A DNA stretch of 64,000 nucleotides. It comes from Halopseudomonas laoshanensis. Lineage in GTDB: Bacteria > Pseudomonadota > Gammaproteobacteria > Pseudomonadales > Pseudomonadaceae. The stretch spans positions 558,001 through 622,000 of the forward strand of contig NZ_QOVF01000001.1 in the NCBI RefSeq assembly GCF_008365385.1. Reading direction: 5' to 3'. The position numbers and the translations under genes are program-made. Of this stretch, positions 48,388-58,283 are shown one piece after another (position 1 is the stretch's first letter; each line of letters starts with the position of its first letter). Below the pieces are notes generated by a model. That model saw nothing but the letters and a program-made list of their open reading frames with translations. It ran no database searches and was not told the DNA's origin.

Positions 48388-48429
48388 ATTCGACACGAAA
48401 ATAATCAATGACCTGATAATTCGACACGA
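48388..48429 (-). promoter_or_regulatory. paired 11-bp direct repeats upstream of nadE
   Basis: ATTCGACACGA occurs at 48388-48398 and again at 48419-48429, 31 bp apart (about three helical turns). The first copy sits in the palindrome TTCGACACGAA. They lie just upstream of the nadE ribosome binding site and look like a pair of operator sites for an unknown regulator; the known NrtR box was not recognised. Confidence 0.5.
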
Positions 48430-48522
48430 TAAACGAGGTTCGTGCCGACACCAAGAGTCAGTTCGTTATCTTGTATGTCCCAGCAGTACAAAGGATTAGC
48501 ATTGTCACTACAAGTGTTTACT

Positions 48523-48999
48523 TCACAAACCAAGCTGCGAAAGCCCCGGATGGTCATCGGGGCGGCGGCCCAGTGGCCAGCGGAATTTGCGTTCGGACTC
48601 CTTAATGGGGAGGTCATTGATGCAGGCGAAGCGATGGGCCATCAGGCCGTTTTCGGCAAACTCCCAGTTTTCGTTTCCGTACGAGCGAAACCAGTTGCCG
48701 GAATCGTCGTGCCATTCGTAGGCATAGCGCACAGCAATACGGTTATCGGTAAAGGCCCATAACTCCTTGATCAGGCGATACTCAAGTTCCTTGTTCCACT
48801 TGCGCTCGAGAAAAGCCTGCGCTTCGGCGCGGTTCTTCGCAAACTCCGCGCGGTTGCGCCATTGGGTATCTGGTGTATAGGCCAGGGCCACTTTTGCCGC
48901 GTCGCGGCTGTTCCAGCCATCTTCAGCCAACCGGACTTTTAACAGAGCAGACTCGCGGGTAAAAGGCGGAACAGGTTGGCGAATTTCAGGGGTAGACAT
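48523..48999 (-). CDS. DUF1348 / NTF2-like protein
   Basis: 158 residues of the nuclear-transport-factor-2-like fold. The signature [22 protein letters not shown] and [21 protein letters not shown] are typical of DUF1348, a family of unknown function, sometimes suspected to bind a small ligand. Same strand as, and 14 nt downstream of, the three-domain oxidoreductase, so likely in the same operon. Confidence 0.9.
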   Translation of the reverse strand: MSTPEIRQPVPPFTRESALLKVRLAEDGWNSRDAAKVALAYTPDTQWRNRAEFAKNRAEAQAFLERKWNKELEYRLIKELWAFTDNRIAVRYAYEWHDDSGNWFRSYGNENWEFAENGLMAHRFACINDLPIKESERKFRWPLGRRPDDHPGLSQLGL

Positions 49000-49013
49000 G
49001 GCGCAGCACCTCT

Positions 49014-51071
49014 CTACAGATCAAGAACCAGGGGTTGAATACCGTCCGCATGTTCCGCCGGAACCGCGCAGCAGATCAGCACGCTGCCGTCCTCCGGCAT
49101 TTCCGCCGGTGGGTTAGGGTAATGCACGTTGCCGCTGACCAGGCGGGTTTTACAGGTGCCGCAGGAGCCGCCGCGGCAACTGAAGTCGGGGCTCAGGCCA
49201 CGACTTTCGGCCAGTTCCAGCAAGCTGCCGCTGTCTGGTGTCCAGCGCGCTTCTTTAGCCGATGACTCGAAATACACCGGCACCGGCGCGCTGGCGGCCG
49301 GTAGTTGCACCAGTGGCGGGGAGGCTTCAGCCGCCAAGCGTCGTAAAGTCGATGGCCCGAATGCTTCTGCGTGAATGCGCTCGTCAGCAATATTCAGTGC
49401 ACGCAGCCCGTCGTACATATCTTGAATAAATCCGCCAGGTCCGCAGAGGTAAAAGTCGTAATCATCCAGCGGCAGCCGAGCCTTTACTTGAGCGAAGTCC
49501 AGGCGACCGGTTATATCAAAGTCGCGGCCAGCGATAGCTTCGGCACCTGGATTGCTTAAGGCGCGATGTATGTGCAACCGCTCCGGATCGCGCTGCTGTA
49601 ACGCCTTGAGTTCTGCCTGGAATGGCAGATCCTCTAGCGTTCTGGCGCTCTGGAACAGATGCACATGGCGTTGCCGCTGATGCTGCTGATTCTGCGCTGC
49701 CAACTCCCTGAACATGGAGAGCAGGGGCGTGATGCCTACTCCGGCAGCGATCAGTACCACGGGCCGTTCGGTTTCCTCTTTCAGCGTGAAGCTGCCCATT
49801 GGCGGGCGCACCTCCAACAGGTCGCCCACTTGCACAGTGTTGTGCAGGTAATAAGACGCCGGCCCCTGCGCTTTGACGCTGATACGGATGTGCCCGTCAG
49901 AAGGGGCGCTGGAAACGCTGTAGGTTCTGATCAGCGCGGGCTCATCGGCATTGGGTTGCAGGCGCACTGGCACGTGTTGCCCAGGGGTGAAAGCAACCTG
50001 CGCATTGTCCAACGGTTTGATAACAAAAGAGCGGATGTCCTTGCTCTCTTGTTGTACTTGCAGCACCCGCCATTGCTGCCACTGCCGGCGCTTTTCGTTC
50101 TGCAGCAGCTTCTCGTCTGCTTTCGCCCAGGTGCCGGTGGCCAGGCTGGTGGGTGCGTAGTCGTGGAACTCCCAGCGCAGAGAGACGGCGGCCGAGCGTA
50201 GCACTGCCTGCGTCACATCCAGCGTCCAGAGGCGCTCGGCGCCTTCAAACGCGTTCACCAGTGGGCCATCCAGAATCAGTTCCGTGCGCCCGGTAAGCTG
50301 CAAAATGTCGCCATTGGCGAAATCGACAAACAGCAGGCCGGCGACAGGGTTGGCGTGCAGGTTGCCCAAGGTGTTGAAGAACAGATTGCCCGCGTAATCG
50401 GGAATGGTCAGCCGATTGCCCTCGACTTTAACAAAGCCCGCGCGGCCACCCCGGTGGGACACATCCACAGAGCGGTGGTGTGGGTCGTGATCGAAGTAGC
50501 TGGCGATAAAAAAAGTGTCCGCGGCGCGGATAATTGCGGTAGCCCGCGCATTCAGCTCAGTAAAGTCCTGGCGCGGGGAGCGGTCGGCTGGCATCTGAAC
50601 GCGTTGATAGGAGCGCGTTTGAATGTATTTCGGGCAGTTGCCATAAGAGTGCTCGACCGCCACGGCAATGCCATCCGCAGATACCTGCTGGATCAGACCG
50701 TTGATGCGATTACGCCGACGCGTATGCAGCTCGATGCCGAGCAGCCCGATACTCTTGCCGGGTTGCAAGCCGGCAGCGGCCGGATCCTGGCTGTCGGGCC
50801 GCGTACCTAGCAGCAATTGCTGCGGGTCCGGCGAGGTCGCGAAGCCTTCCGGCCCCTCCAGCAGAGTGGCCCAGGGCCGCTGTTGCTCGTCTACCGCGCC
50901 GGCGATCATAAAGGGCAACTGTTGGTAGAATTCCCGGTGTTGGTCGGGCATGTGGTCGCGGATCACCTTTTGCCCAAGCACCTCCATCCGCTCGGATACG
51001 CCGTGGAGTTCCTGGAGTACTTTTTCCCCGGCATGCCAGGGAGAGCGACGGTGCTTGGGCAGATGATCCAT
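49014..51071 (-). CDS. three-domain oxidoreductase: PPOX-FNR-ferredoxin fusion
   Basis: 685 residues. The N-terminal region (about 1-320) is a pyridoxamine-phosphate-oxidase-like FMN domain ([19 protein letters not shown]). Then a ferredoxin-NADP reductase module binds FAD ([13 protein letters not shown]) and NAD(P)H ([24 protein letters not shown]). The C-terminal plant-type 2Fe-2S domain has [11 protein letters not shown] and a fourth Cys at ICCAVP. Electrons likely run NAD(P)H - FAD - 2Fe-2S and FMN. The substrate is unknown. AGGAGG precedes the ATG. Lies between the NTF2-like and GST genes in one operon. Confidence 0.93.
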   Translation of the reverse strand: MDHLPKHRRSPWHAGEKVLQELHGVSERMEVLGQKVIRDHMPDQHREFYQQLPFMIAGAVDEQQRPWATLLEGPEGFATSPDPQQLLLGTRPDSQDPAAAGLQPGKSIGLLGIELHTRRRNRINGLIQQVSADGIAVAVEHSYGNCPKYIQTRSYQRVQMPADRSPRQDFTELNARATAIIRAADTFFIASYFDHDPHHRSVDVSHRGGRAGFVKVEGNRLTIPDYAGNLFFNTLGNLHANPVAGLLFVDFANGDILQLTGRTELILDGPLVNAFEGAERLWTLDVTQAVLRSAAVSLRWEFHDYAPTSLATGTWAKADEKLLQNEKRRQWQQWRVLQVQQESKDIRSFVIKPLDNAQVAFTPGQHVPVRLQPNADEPALIRTYSVSSAPSDGHIRISVKAQGPASYYLHNTVQVGDLLEVRPPMGSFTLKEETERPVVLIAAGVGITPLLSMFRELAAQNQQHQRQRHVHLFQSARTLEDLPFQAELKALQQRDPERLHIHRALSNPGAEAIAGRDFDITGRLDFAQVKARLPLDDYDFYLCGPGGFIQDMYDGLRALNIADERIHAEAFGPSTLRRLAAEASPPLVQLPAASAPVPVYFESSAKEARWTPDSGSLLELAESRGLSPDFSCRGGSCGTCKTRLVSGNVHYPNPPAEMPEDGSVLICCAVPAEHADGIQPLVLDL

Positions 51072-51097
51072 GGTGCGTCCTCCTCGCGTGGCTCGGC

Positions 51098-51730
51098 TTA
51101 GCTGGACTGCAGACCAGCAGCGGTTCGCGCCATGGGTACGAAGTTGGGCAGTGCTTCAACCCGTTGCAGCCAGGCGCGCACGTTCGGGTAATCCTCCAGC
51201 GACACGTTGCCCTCCGGGGCATGAGCGATATAGGCGTAGTTCGCCACATCGGCAATGGTGGCTGTATCACCCGCCAGGAACTGCGAATTAGCCAGCTCGC
51301 TGTTCATCACTTTGAGAAGCACGTGGGAGCGGGTGATAGCCTCGTCGGCATTCAATTGAGCGCCGAACACGGTGACCAGGCGCGCAGAGGCCGGGCCGTA
51401 GGCAACCGGGCCGGCCGCCACCGAGAGCCAGCGCTGAATGCGCGCCGCCGCGACAGGTTCGTCAGACAGCCAGCTACCGCCGTCGTCGTACTTCTTCACC
51501 AGGTACACCAGAATGGCATTGGAATCGCTGAGAATGGTGCCGTTGTCATCGATAACCGGCACTTGCCCGAAAGGGTTGATGGCCAGGAATTCAGGCTTTT
51601 TGTGCGCCCCATTGGCCATATCGAGGTCCACCGGTTCCATGGGCAGCTTCAGCAATGAAAGCATCAGCTGGACGCGATGGGCGTGGCCGGACAGGGGATG
51701 GCGATAGAGTTTGATAGCTGGTTGAGACAT
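51098..51730 (-). CDS. glutathione S-transferase
   Basis: 210 residues. N-terminal thioredoxin-like domain ([39 protein letters not shown]) with cis-Pro and glutathione Gln-Val-Pro segment; helical C-terminal domain. The family conjugates glutathione to electrophiles. It is first of the redox genes on this strand, 26 nt before the oxidoreductase, so co-transcribed. Confidence 0.93.
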   Translation of the reverse strand: MSQPAIKLYRHPLSGHAHRVQLMLSLLKLPMEPVDLDMANGAHKKPEFLAINPFGQVPVIDDNGTILSDSNAILVYLVKKYDDGGSWLSDEPVAAARIQRWLSVAAGPVAYGPASARLVTVFGAQLNADEAITRSHVLLKVMNSELANSQFLAGDTATIADVANYAYIAHAPEGNVSLEDYPNVRAWLQRVEALPNFVPMARTAAGLQSS

Positions 51731-51909
51731 GATCGTGGCTCCGCATCTGGTTAAGGAAGTCAGCGCAGATCAAACCGGCTTGGGGCTATTTGCGCTGGGA
51801 AATACATGCTGCACCCACTCGCGCCTGAGCAGAATCGCCATGCAGAACAATGCATAATTTCATTTTCTGAAAGAATGCGGGAGGGCGTTGACGTGTCAGC
51901 CGCGTAGCG

Positions 51910-52812
51910 CTAACTGAGGAAGGCCGGGTGGGCGCGCAGCCTGGGCGTGGCGAAGTCGATAAAGGTGCGCACACGCGCCGCCGCGCGGCGACCATCACGG
52001 TAGATCAACTGCGCCGGCATGCCTTGAATTGCGAAGCTGTCCAGTACCTGCTCAAGCACGCCGGCCTGCAGCTCATCATGCGCCTCATAACTCATGCAGC
52101 GAACCAAGCCCAGCCCCAGGGTCGCGGCTTTAATCGCGGCGCGCTGGGTGGTGCAGGTCAGCACCGGTATCGGTTTCACCACACGCGTTGAACGCTCTGA
52201 ACGAAAGCGCCACTCATTTTCCTCACCAGAGGCGGTGGTCAGCACGCTGCGATGGGCTTTGAGGTCCTCTGGCGTTTGCGGGCGGCCCCACTTGGCCAGG
52301 TAAGCGGGTGAGCCGCAGACGATCGGCTGCACCGTCCCCACCGGCACGGCGAACTCCGATGAGTTCGGCAAATGGCCCACCACCAGCGCAACATCAATAT
52401 TGTCCTCGAGCAGTTTCGGCAGACCCTCGCTGGCGCGGGTGAGAAGCTGCACGTCGGGGAACGCCTCCAGATAGTCGAGAGCAATGGGCATGAATATCTG
52501 CTGATCCATCAGCATCGGCAGTGCCACCGTTAATTGCCCGGCTGGGCGCGCATGCAGGCCAGCAGCGGAGCGCTCGGCAGCGGCGATGTGCTCCAGGATC
52601 TGCTCAGAACTGGCAGCAAAGAGTTCCCCCGCAGGGCTCAGTTCGACGCCGCGCGGGCCGCGCAGCAACAGGGTGTTATTCAGGCGTGCTTCCAGTTCAG
52701 CGATGCTGCGCATAACGGTCACGGTCGAAAGCTCCAGCTCGCGTGCTGCTGCAGCCAGGCTACCCGCTTGCGCCACGGCTTCGAACACCTGCATCTGACG
52801 ATAACGGTTCAT
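51910..52812 (-). CDS. LysR-type regulator (first of a tandem pair)
   Basis: 300 residues: winged helix-turn-helix (about 4-62, AVAQAGSLAAAARELELSTVTVMRSI) and CrgA-like co-inducer domain. Starts 4 nt after the stop of the upstream LysR gene (translational coupling) and ends 179 nt before the GST gene on the same strand. It may regulate the redox operon. Its sequence is clearly related to the next gene, but not a near copy. Confidence 0.92.
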   Translation of the reverse strand: MNRYRQMQVFEAVAQAGSLAAAARELELSTVTVMRSIAELEARLNNTLLLRGPRGVELSPAGELFAASSEQILEHIAAAERSAAGLHARPAGQLTVALPMLMDQQIFMPIALDYLEAFPDVQLLTRASEGLPKLLEDNIDVALVVGHLPNSSEFAVPVGTVQPIVCGSPAYLAKWGRPQTPEDLKAHRSVLTTASGEENEWRFRSERSTRVVKPIPVLTCTTQRAAIKAATLGLGLVRCMSYEAHDELQAGVLEQVLDSFAIQGMPAQLIYRDGRRAAARVRTFIDFATPRLRAHPAFLS

Positions 52813-52815
52813 GCG

Positions 52816-53730
52816 CTAGAGTCCCCCAGCCCTCTGTAGGCCAGGGTCCTTGAGGAATCGGTCGGCACAAAAGTCGACAAAGGTGCGCACTTTAGCCGGC
52901 ACCCGCCCGCCACCCTGATAGAGGATGTGCACCGGCAGCGCCGCTGCTTCATAGGTGTCGAGAATGATCTCCAACTCCCCCTTGGCTACCAGCTCGGCCA
53001 CCTGATAAGACAACACCCGCGTCAGCCCCCAACCCAGGCGCGCAGCATTGATCGCCGCCCGGTTGGAACTCACCAACAAACGCGGTTGGGGGTGCAAGGT
53101 AGTGCTGCCTGTCGGCAGGTTGAATTGCCAATCGGTGAGCAGGCTGCTGGCAGACGACATCACAATAGGCGCTGCCAATACGTCCTTAGGAGCTTGCGGC
53201 CGACCAAACTCCTCTAGAAAGCCCGGGGCAGCGCAGATCACCGGGCGGATCTGCCCGACCTTGATCGCCTGCAGACCGGTGTCTGGCAAGTGACCGATGC
53301 GAATGGCTACATCCACGCCCTCATCGACCATGTTTACCACGCGATCCACCAGAAGGGCACTGATGGCGACCTGCGGATGCGCAGCCAGGTACTCGGTAAT
53401 TTGCGGAATCAGATACAGCTCGCCGAACATCACCGGCGCCGTCACCGTGAGGTTACCCCGGGCCCGGATGCTGCTGCCGGTGGCCAGTTCTTCCGCTTCG
53501 TCCAAGTCCAGCAGGATGCGCTTGCAGTCTTCCACATAGCGCCGGCCGGCCTCAGTCAGGCGCAGACTGCGAGTACTGCGGGCCAACAGAAGGGTGCCCA
53601 GGCGTTTCTCCAGGCCGGCAATTACGCGCGTCACGCTCGGCGGCGACATGCCCATCAGCTTCGCACCCCCGGCAAAGCTTTTCGCCTCCGCCACGGCCAG
53701 CAGCACTTTCATTTCCTGAAACCTGTCCAC
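52816..53730 (-). CDS. LysR-type regulator (second of a tandem pair)
   Basis: 304 residues: winged helix-turn-helix (SFAGGAKLMGMSPPSVTRVIAGLE) and CrgA-like co-inducer domain. The start is GTG 53730 with AAGG upstream. The pair shares architecture (for instance GLVRCMSYE here matched by GLTRVLSYQ in the partner) and probably arose by duplication. Confidence 0.92.
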   Translation of the reverse strand: MDRFQEMKVLLAVAEAKSFAGGAKLMGMSPPSVTRVIAGLEKRLGTLLLARSTRSLRLTEAGRRYVEDCKRILLDLDEAEELATGSSIRARGNLTVTAPVMFGELYLIPQITEYLAAHPQVAISALLVDRVVNMVDEGVDVAIRIGHLPDTGLQAIKVGQIRPVICAAPGFLEEFGRPQAPKDVLAAPIVMSSASSLLTDWQFNLPTGSTTLHPQPRLLVSSNRAAINAARLGWGLTRVLSYQVAELVAKGELEIILDTYEAAALPVHILYQGGGRVPAKVRTFVDFCADRFLKDPGLQRAGGL

Positions 53731-53865
53731 AGTTACCGCCTTGCCTGGAACCTGATTGGTAGCACACAGCGTAGCGGCGTTGGATAGGGTTGCGCTACTT
53801 GTCCCGGTGGTTTGGCTGAACTATCGAGCGATATAGGTTGCTACTGACGGTCACCCGGGGCGAAC

Positions 53866-54726
53866 TCAAGTGGGTAGTCTGCGCGCCCCCCGCTTACTGA
53901 TCCACAGCGCGAAAATGATCAGGCTGCCGCCGATCGAAAGCGGCAGTAAAGCGGTGTCAGTGCGCCAGACCAGCAGATTGAGCAGCAGGCCCACCGGTAC
54001 GGACAGATTGTTCATCACCGCGAGTGTTCCGGCGGATACCAGGGTCGCGCCCTTGTTCCAGCAAAACTGACCGACCGCCGTGGCGAGCACACCCATCCAT
54101 AGCAGCACGCCCCATTGTGTGGAAGTGCTCGGTAAATGCTCTGCATCACCAAACAGCAGCCACGCTGGCAATACCACCAGCAGCGCGCCCAGAAAAAAGT
54201 AACCAAAGCGTCGATACAACGGGATCTCGGATGGAAAGTGCTGGGTCAAGTGCTTGTAACCGATCTGCCCGCTGGCGAAGGTGAAGTTGGCCAGTTGCAT
54301 CAACAAAAAGCCGCCAAGAAATCCAGCGGAAATGCCGTCAAAGCGAATAACTCCCGCGCCAAGCACGGCAACAGCCGCAGCCACTAACGCCCAGGGGTTG
54401 AACCGCCGCCGCAGCGCATCATCAATCAGCGTCACATGCAGCGGCGTCAGCACCGTGAACAGCAGCACCTCCGCCACGCTTAGCAGATTGAAGCTCAAAT
54501 ACAGGCAGATGTAAGTCACGCCAAATTGCAACGCCCCCACCAGCGTGACCCCGCCGATGAACCGGGGGTCGACGCCGCGCCAGCGCGTCAGCGGCAAAAA
54601 CACCATACCGGCCAGCAGGACGCGGGTCAGTACCGAAAAATAGGGATCTACCTGGCCGGCCAGATGGGCACCGATCAGGTTGAAAGACACGGCCCAGAGC
54701 ACCGTGACGAAGAGCAGATAGGTCAT
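53866..54726 (-). CDS. EamA/DMT family permease
   Basis: 286 residues with about 10 membrane spans in two EamA repeats. No substrate is evident; relatives export amino acids or other metabolites. ATG 54726 has GGAGG 5 nt upstream; an extension to 54750 is weaker. Divergent from the tenA gene. Confidence 0.9.
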   Translation of the reverse strand: MTYLLFVTVLWAVSFNLIGAHLAGQVDPYFSVLTRVLLAGMVFLPLTRWRGVDPRFIGGVTLVGALQFGVTYICLYLSFNLLSVAEVLLFTVLTPLHVTLIDDALRRRFNPWALVAAAVAVLGAGVIRFDGISAGFLGGFLLMQLANFTFASGQIGYKHLTQHFPSEIPLYRRFGYFFLGALLVVLPAWLLFGDAEHLPSTSTQWGVLLWMGVLATAVGQFCWNKGATLVSAGTLAVMNNLSVPVGLLLNLLVWRTDTALLPLSIGGSLIIFALWISKRGARRLPT

Positions 54727-54913
54727 GTCGCCTCCATTACAGGAGCGCAACCATAACGGCTCGCCGGCAAATCGGCTACGCGAGTTGTGTAGCTATTTGG
54801 AAAGAGGGCACAGATCTATTCTGGTCTCTGCGTCTGCGCAACCAGGTGGGCGTTGGCTATGCTATGGTGCTTTTTCTCACAGATTATCCATCAAAAACAG
54901 CGAGATAAAGTAG

Positions 54914-55582
54914 ATGGCCTATACCTTCGAGCACCTCAAACAACAGTGTCAGCAGGAATGGGATGCCTATATTCAGCATGACTTTGTCAGGCAATTGGGC
55001 GAGGGCAGGCTGGCGCCGGAGTCGTTCCGTCACTATCTCAAGCAGGACTATCTGTTTTTGATCCAGTTTGCCCGCGCCTTTGCTCTGGCGGCATACAAGA
55101 GCACCACGCTGGACGATCTGCGGCACGCCAAGGCAGGGCTTTCGGCGATCGTCGATCTAGAGCTGGGCCTGCACATTCAGTACTGCAAGGAGTGGGGCAT
55201 CAGTGAGCAGGAATTGCAGGCCTTGCCGGAAGCGCGCGCAACACTGGCATACACCCGCTATGTGCTCGACACCGGCAACCGCGGAGACCTGCTTGATCTG
55301 CACGTGGCGCTGGCACCCTGCCTGGTCGGTTACGGTGAAATTGCCAACTGGCTCAACACCCGTGCGCAAACGCTGCGCGGTGAGCAGAATCCCTATGATG
55401 CCTGGATCGGGATGTACGAGAGCGCCGAGTTTCAGGAGGCGATGCATGCCGAGATCGACTGGCTGAACTGCGAACTGGCGGACGTAACACCCCGGCGCTT
55501 CGAGCGCCTGGGGCGGATCTTCAGCGACGCCACCCGGCTGGAAATTGATTTCTGGGCCATGGGGCTGGAGCTTCGTCAGTAG
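54914..55582 (+). CDS. tenA: TenA aminopyrimidine aminohydrolase (thiaminase II)
   Basis: 222 residues. Salvages thiamine breakdown products by hydrolysing aminopyrimidines. The active-site Cys136 (APCLVGYGEI) and the acidic QDY (Asp45) are present, together with conserved DLELGLH. It stands alone; no thiamine riboswitch (CUGAGA motif) was found in the 187 bp upstream. Confidence 0.93.
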   Translation: MAYTFEHLKQQCQQEWDAYIQHDFVRQLGEGRLAPESFRHYLKQDYLFLIQFARAFALAAYKSTTLDDLRHAKAGLSAIVDLELGLHIQYCKEWGISEQELQALPEARATLAYTRYVLDTGNRGDLLDLHVALAPCLVGYGEIANWLNTRAQTLRGEQNPYDAWIGMYESAEFQEAMHAEIDWLNCELADVTPRRFERLGRIFSDATRLEIDFWAMGLELRQ

Positions 55583-55621
55583 CGTTAGTTACATGGCTGA
55601 TCCCTTTCTCTTAGGGTGACA

Positions 55622-56677
55622 CTACTTACCTCGGCCGGCTGACTGAACTATTGAGCGTACAAACTCGGTTGGAATCTCAACGTGCCTTGCTTCATCCAGA
55701 GAGGGGCGCAGCAAAATAGCGTCGCCGAAGGACCACACCACATGTACATTTCGCAGCGTGCAGTCCTCGGCAATACCCAGCTCACTCAGATCGCGGTTGC
55801 AGAAAGCGGGATCCAGCATAATGATTTCTGCTTCGTAGGCGCCGAGGCCTAAACTTTTTACCGTTTTCTCGGGTAGTGTCGTCAATGCCCCGCTAAATCC
55901 AGCGACCAACAACCCAAAAAACAACGTGAAGTGAATAGCTACTTTCCATCCGCCAAAATGGGCCATTGAGCAGAGCGTGACTAACGCTGCCATCAGGACT
56001 GGAATCGTCCAGATAACGATGTTTTGCAAGGATGGGCCAAGTTTGCCAATAACCGGTGCGCTGTTCTGGAGGACAAGAAGCAAGAGCACTACGAATGCTA
56101 GCTGCGAGAGATAAGCAACCCATGTGAACTCGTAGATGCTGTTCCTGCCAAGGTTAAAGCGCCATGTCACCAGTGTCCCGAACAGCACCGCTGTAACGGC
56201 CGGCCAGAGAAGTGCGGTCCATAGGAGGTTGCTTGCGTCGACCAGCGCTGCGATCAGCAGCCCTAAAGCACAAAAACAGAATGGGCCGAAGTAAACTAAA
56301 CCGACCATTTGCCAAAAAACGCTATCGCGCTTGTCGTCTGCGCTGGGCATTGCCTCCTGAACACGCTCTTTAACTGCTGTGGTATTCAGGAACGACCGGA
56401 ACAACATTGCACCTGGTACAAACATCGCTAGTACCACAACTCCGACGATAACAAAGCCAATGACGGCGGCTGCCAAGAGGAGCGATGAGAACTGGAACAA
56501 ATCAAAGCTGGGGTAAAAGCGGTTGCGGTAAAAGTAGAGCAGGAATATGCCGAAGCCCACCAGAGGGGGAGCGGCTTTAGCAATCAACGAGGCGTGTTTG
56601 CCTATGATGGCGTCAGAAGCTTCAAATGCCGCATCAAACGGGTCCCTGCTCGGCGGACGATCTTTCCATTTCTGCAT
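55622..56677 (-). CDS. unknown multi-span membrane protein
   Basis: 351 residues with seven or eight probable membrane spans, and a soluble C-terminal part of about 85 residues (LGLGAYEAEIIMLDPAFCNRDL). No family was recognised. AAGGA precedes the ATG. The gene is AT-richer than its surroundings and is divergent from a K+ channel gene, so the two may be acquired together. Confidence 0.75.
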   Translation of the reverse strand: MQKWKDRPPSRDPFDAAFEASDAIIGKHASLIAKAAPPLVGFGIFLLYFYRNRFYPSFDLFQFSSLLLAAAVIGFVIVGVVVLAMFVPGAMLFRSFLNTTAVKERVQEAMPSADDKRDSVFWQMVGLVYFGPFCFCALGLLIAALVDASNLLWTALLWPAVTAVLFGTLVTWRFNLGRNSIYEFTWVAYLSQLAFVVLLLLVLQNSAPVIGKLGPSLQNIVIWTIPVLMAALVTLCSMAHFGGWKVAIHFTLFFGLLVAGFSGALTTLPEKTVKSLGLGAYEAEIIMLDPAFCNRDLSELGIAEDCTLRNVHVVWSFGDAILLRPSLDEARHVEIPTEFVRSIVQSAGRGK

Positions 56678-56844
56678 AGGGCTTCCTTGCTGGTGAGTTA
56701 ATCGAAGATCATATCCTTATCGGCAGTAGCTGAGCTATCCTCGAGCGGCCTAATCGGTCCCCAGCAACCAAGCACATCAGCGATCAGATCAATGCCCGTG
56801 CTGACACGTTCGCGAGCCGACTCGACAAATAAAAAGGACTTAAA

Positions 56845-57597
56845 TTGCACATCCGAGCCAAGCTCCACCTCGCAGTTGATCCCTCGGCGCGCGCGCGGGG
56901 TATATCGTCGTTCAATCTTGTGGCTTGTGGGCTGATTCTGATCGCTGTTCTGGTCGCAGTGCTGGAAACTGAGCAGACGCTGGTGGACCAATACCCAAGC
57001 TTTTTTATGATTGCTGACGGGCTCTTCTTTATCATTTTCGCAATCGAGTACTGCCTCAGATTGTACGTCGCGCCGCTTAATCCCAGGTTTTCTGGGCGCT
57101 TTGGCCGCATTCGCTATATTTTCAGTTTCTGGGCGGTAATTGACCTGATTGCACTGCTGCCATTCTTGTTAGCAGGTGCAGGTACCTCCGCCTACTACTT
57201 ACGTCTGGCACGTCTTTTCCGCGTACTGGGTATTGCCCGGCTGGGTCGCTTTACCCACGCTTGGAGGGTCCTTGGCGGGGCGTTCTATTCTCGTCGGTAT
57301 GAGCTTTTGATTAGCGCCCTTGTAGCACTCTTGCTATTGCTAGTATCAAGCACGTTTCTTTACCTGATCGAGGCCGACGGCCAGCCCGATGCGTTTGGCA
57401 GTGTGCCCCGTGCCCTATGGTGGAGTGTCGCGACCCTGACGACTGTTGGCTACGGTGACGTAACGCCGCATACGCCAATTGGGCAGTTCTTCGCTGGCAT
57501 TACTGCTGTGGCGGGTATTGGCTTGGTAGCCATGCCAACAGGTATTCTCGCGGCCGCGTTCAGTGATGCTTTTCAAAAGCAACGTGGCGATAAGTGA
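56845..57597 (+). CDS. voltage-gated potassium channel (Kch/KvAP type)
   Basis: 250 residues. Six-span voltage-sensor channel: an S4-like helix with regularly spaced Arg (YLRLARLFRVLGIARLGRF), and the pore with selectivity filter TVGYGD. No cytoplasmic RCK domain; the C-terminus is short. The start is TTG 56845 with AAGGA 6 nt upstream. Divergent from the unknown membrane protein with 167 bp between. Confidence 0.92.
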   Translation: MHIRAKLHLAVDPSARARGISSFNLVACGLILIAVLVAVLETEQTLVDQYPSFFMIADGLFFIIFAIEYCLRLYVAPLNPRFSGRFGRIRYIFSFWAVIDLIALLPFLLAGAGTSAYYLRLARLFRVLGIARLGRFTHAWRVLGGAFYSRRYELLISALVALLLLLVSSTFLYLIEADGQPDAFGSVPRALWWSVATLTTVGYGDVTPHTPIGQFFAGITAVAGIGLVAMPTGILAAAFSDAFQKQRGDK

Positions 57598-57603
57598 GAG
57601 GGT

Positions 57604-57723
57604 ATGCCTCGGCAAGGATGAGAGCGGTTACGCCTGGGCTGGGCGGTCGTAGTAGGCTGTTTAGTGCTTCTCATGCCCATCGCCGCTATCATCGGCTGGC
57701 TCATCTTTGCCAGTGGCAGATGA
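57604..57723 (+). pseudogene. small membrane ORF with an in-frame stop
   Basis: ATG 57604 reads MPRQG, then TGA (57619-57621), then the same frame continues through a hydrophobic stretch (AVVVGCLVLLMPIAAIIGWLIFASGR) to TGA 57721-57723. This looks like a 38-residue single-span protein broken by one stop, or a shorter protein starting at GTG 57664. Low confidence. Confidence 0.25.
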
Positions 57724-57775
57724 ACCGAAAAACCGGTTTAACTTAAGTAAATCTCTCCTTCAAGGAAGACTCCCT

Positions 57776-58237
57776 ATGACCAGGATGACCCCACTCAAAA
57801 AATACCTATTCATCTTCGGCGGCGCCAATCTGGGCTTGATGGTAATCGCAGCGGTGGTGTTTGCCCTGCTGGACCTTGAAGGCAATGCCGGGGTCAATAT
57901 GGGCATATTGATTGCCTCGGCGATGGCGGCCGGGCATTACTTTCTCAAGGACCACCAACGTCTGCCGACAGCTGCCGAGAAGCGTTGGCTGGTTTTTATG
58001 TCGTTCCTGGTGTCCGTGCTGGTCTCGCTGCTATTCGTCTTGGCTGTCGTTGCGATGCAGCCAGAAAGTGTCGCGGTGATGCGGATTATGCTGCAAGAGA
58101 ACGCAGTCGTTTTTCTGGTAGTGATGCTGGTGGTTTCGCTGGTTTATCTTCTGGTGCTCTGGTTGGGCTACGGCTTTATGCTCGACAGGCAGTTCAAGGC
58201 CATGCAGAAGAAAGCGGCATCTGACCGCTCCAGTTAG
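57776..58237 (+). CDS. ABZJ_00895 family membrane protein
   Basis: 153 residues, four membrane spans, with AAGGA upstream. The HYFLKDHQRLPTAAEKRW loop and the FGGANLGLMV start resemble the ABZJ_00895 family, whose function is not known. An open frame extends upstream to 57707 but lacks a suitable ribosome binding site. Confidence 0.8.
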   Translation: MTRMTPLKKYLFIFGGANLGLMVIAAVVFALLDLEGNAGVNMGILIASAMAAGHYFLKDHQRLPTAAEKRWLVFMSFLVSVLVSLLFVLAVVAMQPESVAVMRIMLQENAVVFLVVMLVVSLVYLLVLWLGYGFMLDRQFKAMQKKAASDRSS

Positions 58238-58283
58238 GTCTGGTACCCTAAGCCCAAATTCCCGACCACAACTGAGGTACCGC

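Noticed and set aside
54727-54913. Possible thiamine riboswitch upstream of tenA
   Set aside because: No CUGAGA thi-box or matching helices were seen.
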